Program-made: the position numbers and the translations under genes
The notes under the pieces: model-generated
What the model was told of the DNA's origin: nothing
Database searches by the model: none
Seen by the model: the letters and a program-made list of their open reading frames with translations, nothing else
In this document: in pieces, positions 7,287 through 9,041 of the stretch
Position numbering within the stretch: the first letter of the stretch is position 1
Layout: each line of letters opens with the position of its first letter
Source of the DNA: Methylocapsa sp.
Lineage (GTDB): Bacteria > Pseudomonadota > Alphaproteobacteria > Rhizobiales > Beijerinckiaceae
Assembly: GCA_003162995.1 (NCBI GenBank)
Contig: PLUZ01000389.1
Location: 1-9,041 of the forward strand
Reading direction: 5' to 3'
DNA length: 9,041 nt

Positions 7287-7313
7287 AGTCCCACCAATGG
7301 GATGGGGACTTAA
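7284..7313. repeat. 9-bp inverted repeat abutting the rsfS ribosome site
   Basis: TTAAGTCCC (7284-7292) and GGGACTTAA (7305-7313) are exact reverse complements with a 12-base loop. In the minus transcript the 3' arm ends in the AA of AAGGAGG, so the stem sits directly against the Shine-Dalgarno. It could modulate rsfS translation, or end transcripts from the toxin-antitoxin unit, though no T-run follows. Confidence 0.6.
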
Positions 7314-7399
7314 ATAAGATGCGCCAGAATCAGCCAAATTTCAATGGGGACGTTGGGGGCGGGGCATGGCTCTAACGCTTGGATGAGACTCGGCCGCAA

Positions 7400-8050
7400 C
7401 TAGATTCCGGCGGGCTGCATCAGATCTCTAAATCCCTCGAAGGATTCCAGCGCCTCATCCAGCAGCCCTCGCTGCTGAAGTGCTGCGAAGGTAGCACAGG
7501 AGCGAGCTTGGCAGTTCAGCGATCGCTCAGGATTAAACTCAATATCTGTAAACCCAGCTAATGGCTGGAGCTGCTCGAACCACTCGCGGCGTGGATATAG
7601 TGCATTCACGTAAAGCCAATCGTAGAAGCTTGTTGTTGGTGCCAAGGGATAGTCCTTTTCCTCCATACGAAAGCAAACTAGCCGGCCAGATTCCCTCAGG
7701 CGAGGGTCTCGCTTGGCTTCTCTGCTATCAACCCAGTAAAGATCATGAAAAGGACCGCCGTTCTCGAAAACCTTGCTGCCTTGGAATGCGCATTCGATTG
7801 TTGTTTCTTTTCCCTCGACCCTAATTTTCAGATTGAACGCACTCAGCTCTTGGCCAACTTTTGACTCGGATTTGCTGGAGATTTCTAGTAGAGGGCTAAG
7901 GCCTTGGATGGCCGCTGCTTTGTGCAGGGCAATGATATTCTTCCTTTTCTGAGACGTAGCCATACCCGGGTTCCATATAAAATGGACCCGTATCTCCTCA
8001 ACAAGCCGAGAGCCTCTTTGACAAATTACAAAAACGGGGCGCTCAGCCAT
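7400..8050 (-). CDS. DarT1-associated NADAR antitoxin (ADP-ribose-guanosine hydrolase family)
   Basis: Predicted cytoplasmic antitoxin. NADAR proteins paired with DarT1 remove ADP-ribose from guanosine in DNA, undoing the toxin's modification. I recognise the 216-residue family by its start MAERPVFV, the FIWNPGMATSQKRKNI segment (24-39), LLEISSKS (54-61), LSAFNLK (69-75), AFQGSKVFENGGPFHDLY (88-105), REAKRDPRLRESG (110-122), SFYDWLYVNALY (141-152) and FTDIEFNPERSLNCQARS (167-184). GGPF within 98-101 recalls the NADAR GPFSN element. All conserved blocks are present and the frame is intact. The ATG at 8048-8050 overlaps the toxin's 3' end by 8 bases, in toxin-then-antitoxin order, so translation is probably coupled. 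Base composition is intermediate between backbone and island. The family assignment rests on remembered motifs, not a search. Confidence 0.85.
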   Translation of the reverse strand: MAERPVFVICQRGSRLVEEIRVHFIWNPGMATSQKRKNIIALHKAAAIQGLSPLLEISSKSESKVGQELSAFNLKIRVEGKETTIECAFQGSKVFENGGPFHDLYWVDSREAKRDPRLRESGRLVCFRMEEKDYPLAPTTSFYDWLYVNALYPRREWFEQLQPLAGFTDIEFNPERSLNCQARSCATFAALQQRGLLDEALESFEGFRDLMQPAGI

Positions 8051-8583
8051 TGTTCAAATTCATCATGAACTCTAACCCGACATGATTTGGTATGAGAAGC
8101 TCATATTTCTCAGCGGCTTGAAGTCGCATTTTAATGGCTGAATCATTCCAATCTGTGCGAGTGTAAATGACCTCAAGATCAAGCTCTTCAAGCATGTCAG
8201 AAGCTGCTTTGCAATTCACTCCGGTCTTATTTGAGACGTCATTGCTTATTAAAATGTTTGGAAGCTTGATAATTGCGAGATTAATTTCAAGAAAAATAGA
8301 ATCGGAGATTCTTCCATCTTGCTTTGCAATGTGTTCCATTGGATGGTTTCGACAAAAGCATAGATGAACATAAGCGTCCATACCGCGGTTTTTATCAGCG
8401 TCCCTGCTCAATTGGTTCCCCCCTCGTGCAGTAGGTATGATATTTCTAGCCATCAATTTTTTGGTAGAAAGGATACCGTACTGTCTGATCGAAGCTAGAT
8501 TTCTTGTGTCGGTAAAATGATAGAAACATCTATGCTGTCGACTTAGCGCAACGTTGTTGGCTTAAAAAAAGGTCTAAGTTCAT
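8043..8583 (-). pseudogene. DarT1-like DNA ADP-ribosyltransferase toxin, frameshifted near its 5' end
   Basis: DarT toxins use NAD+ to ADP-ribosylate DNA bases; DarT1 members paired with NADAR modify guanosine. The main frame is open from 8561 to the stop at 8043-8045 and reads FYHFTDTRNLASIRQYG (NAD-binding HFT motif), then GGNQLSRDADK, GMDAYVHLCFCRNHPM, DVSNKTGV, VIYTRTDW and YELLIPNHV, whose Glu matches the catalytic glutamate of the family. This frame has no ATG, GTG or TTG before 8456, which lies downstream of HFT. A well-formed start does exist at 8581-8583 (ATG, with AGGTGA upstream) reading MNLDLFLSQQRCAKSTA, but it is one base out of frame and stops at 8530-8532. Removing one base between 8533 and 8561 would give a 179-residue protein of normal shape. 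The 137-codon piece from 8456 may be annotated alone; it would lack the NAD pocket. The region is A+T-rich. Confidence 0.82.
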
Positions 8584-8619
8584 AATTCACCTGTTCTAAT
8601 GCTTGTAGCTACTAAAAAA

Positions 8620-8649
8620 ATTACAATAAAGTCGGTAAATGCCAGTCAA
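8620..8649 (-). promoter_or_regulatory. Putative sigma-70-type promoter of the darT1-NADAR unit
   Basis: On the minus strand TTGACT (8644-8649) and TGTAAT (8620-8625) are separated by 18 bases, each matching consensus at five of six positions. The expected transcript start is near 8610-8614, about 30 bases before the toxin ATG. The -35 box overlaps the stop codon of the upstream gene. An 8-bp palindrome GTAGCTAC (8605-8612) lies at the expected start point. Confidence 0.5.
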
Positions 8650-9041
8650 ATTTCGTAGGGCTCATTGCGCAGCGCTTTTCTAAATAAGATTACTGCATCT
8701 TCAGAATACTTGTGGTTCACCGATTTACCATATTTTATAGCAATATGATATTTGTTATCAAAAGCCTTAATATCTATACTTTTTTCGGACTTTATGCGGG
8801 TTATAATATTATCTATTTTGACCCAATGGGATTGGCGAAGTTTTTTTGCGACCTGTGATATTATATAAGGATAGTTTGCCGCGATGGCTGATGGGCTGCT
8901 AATTGTGGCTAATCCAAATAACTTCGCAAATTGCTCTTGGTTTTCAATTGCATGCTCTAGCATCTGAAAGTCAGCTTGCACCGCCTTTCGCGGGATATCA
9001 TATCTAACGAGATCATAGGATCGCAATTGCTCACGCCCCGT
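8646..9041 (-). CDS. Unrecognised protein, N-terminal part outside the window
   Basis: The frame is open from the right edge to the stop at 8646-8648, so at least 131 C-terminal residues are present. A TTG at 9024-9026 could be read as a start, but the frame continues beyond it (TGREQL) without a stop and that TTG has no clear Shine-Dalgarno, so I take the gene as cut by the window. I do not recognise the family. The visible part is charged and has no membrane segment. A stretch reading ISQVAKKLRQSHWVKI and IITRIKSEKSIDIK then DNKYHIAIKYGK has the helix-helix-strand rhythm of a winged-helix domain; that is inference only. A+T-rich codon use matches darT1, not the backbone. It sits 62 bases upstream of the toxin start and may be part of the same island. 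Confidence 0.6.
   Translation of the reverse strand, partial: TGREQLRSYDLVRYDIPRKAVQADFQMLEHAIENQEQFAKLFGLATISSPSAIAANYPYIISQVAKKLRQSHWVKIDNIITRIKSEKSIDIKAFDNKYHIAIKYGKSVNHKYSEDAVILFRKALRNEPYEI

Noticed and set aside
8564..8570. T7 run as the cause of the darT1 frameshift
   Set aside because: Changing the run to six or eight T creates an immediate or early stop in the resulting frame, so it cannot restore the toxin.
1..9041. CRISPR arrays, tRNA or rRNA genes, insertion sequences
   Set aside because: I saw no regularly spaced repeats, tRNA-like T-loop and acceptor patterns, rRNA segments or transposase motifs.

Overview
The window looks like chromosomal DNA of an alphaproteobacterium, most likely Hyphomicrobiales (Beijerinckiaceae-like; the family level is a guess from gene order and protein style). 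Every gene I can support is on the minus strand. The backbone reads, in transcription order, rsfS, rlmH, envC, ctpA, a YibQ-type divergent polysaccharide deacetylase and rppH. This is a known alphaproteobacterial gene order that joins ribosome maturation and silencing (RsfS, RlmH) to envelope and division functions (EnvC, CtpA, YibQ) and mRNA 5'-end decay (RppH). Spacing is tight: rsfS and rlmH are 20 nt apart, envC and ctpA overlap by 4 nt (ATGA), and yibQ and rppH overlap by 4 nt (GTGA).

Left edge (1-872): most of a two-helix potassium channel with a cytoplasmic RCK/TrkA-N domain; its C-terminus lies outside the window. It is followed by about 480 bases (873-1353) in which I see no convincing gene. 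Positions 1354-7269 hold the backbone operon. The ctpA-yibQ gap (3162-3512) is unusually long for the operon and carries two clear inverted repeats.

Right side (about 7400-9041): visibly more A+T-rich, with a different style of codon use, so probably acquired. It holds a DarT1-NADAR toxin-antitoxin pair: a guanosine-type DNA ADP-ribosyltransferase related to DarT and its NADAR-family ADP-ribose hydrolase antitoxin, overlapping by 8 nt. The antitoxin gene is intact. The toxin gene has a good promoter, Shine-Dalgarno and ATG, but is broken by a +1 frameshift just before its first NAD-binding motif (FYHFTD). The remaining reading frame is then open to the stop. An unrecognised gene, cut by the right edge, lies upstream. 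The island sits where nadD normally precedes rsfS.

The points most worth a second look are the disarmed toxin beside a kept antitoxin, the rsfS start (a strong AAGGAGG faces no ATG, GTG or TTG in frame, only CTG or ATT, and a 9-bp hairpin abuts the ribosome site), the GG-for-DD change in the YibQ active site, and the atypical channel filter TVGYDE.
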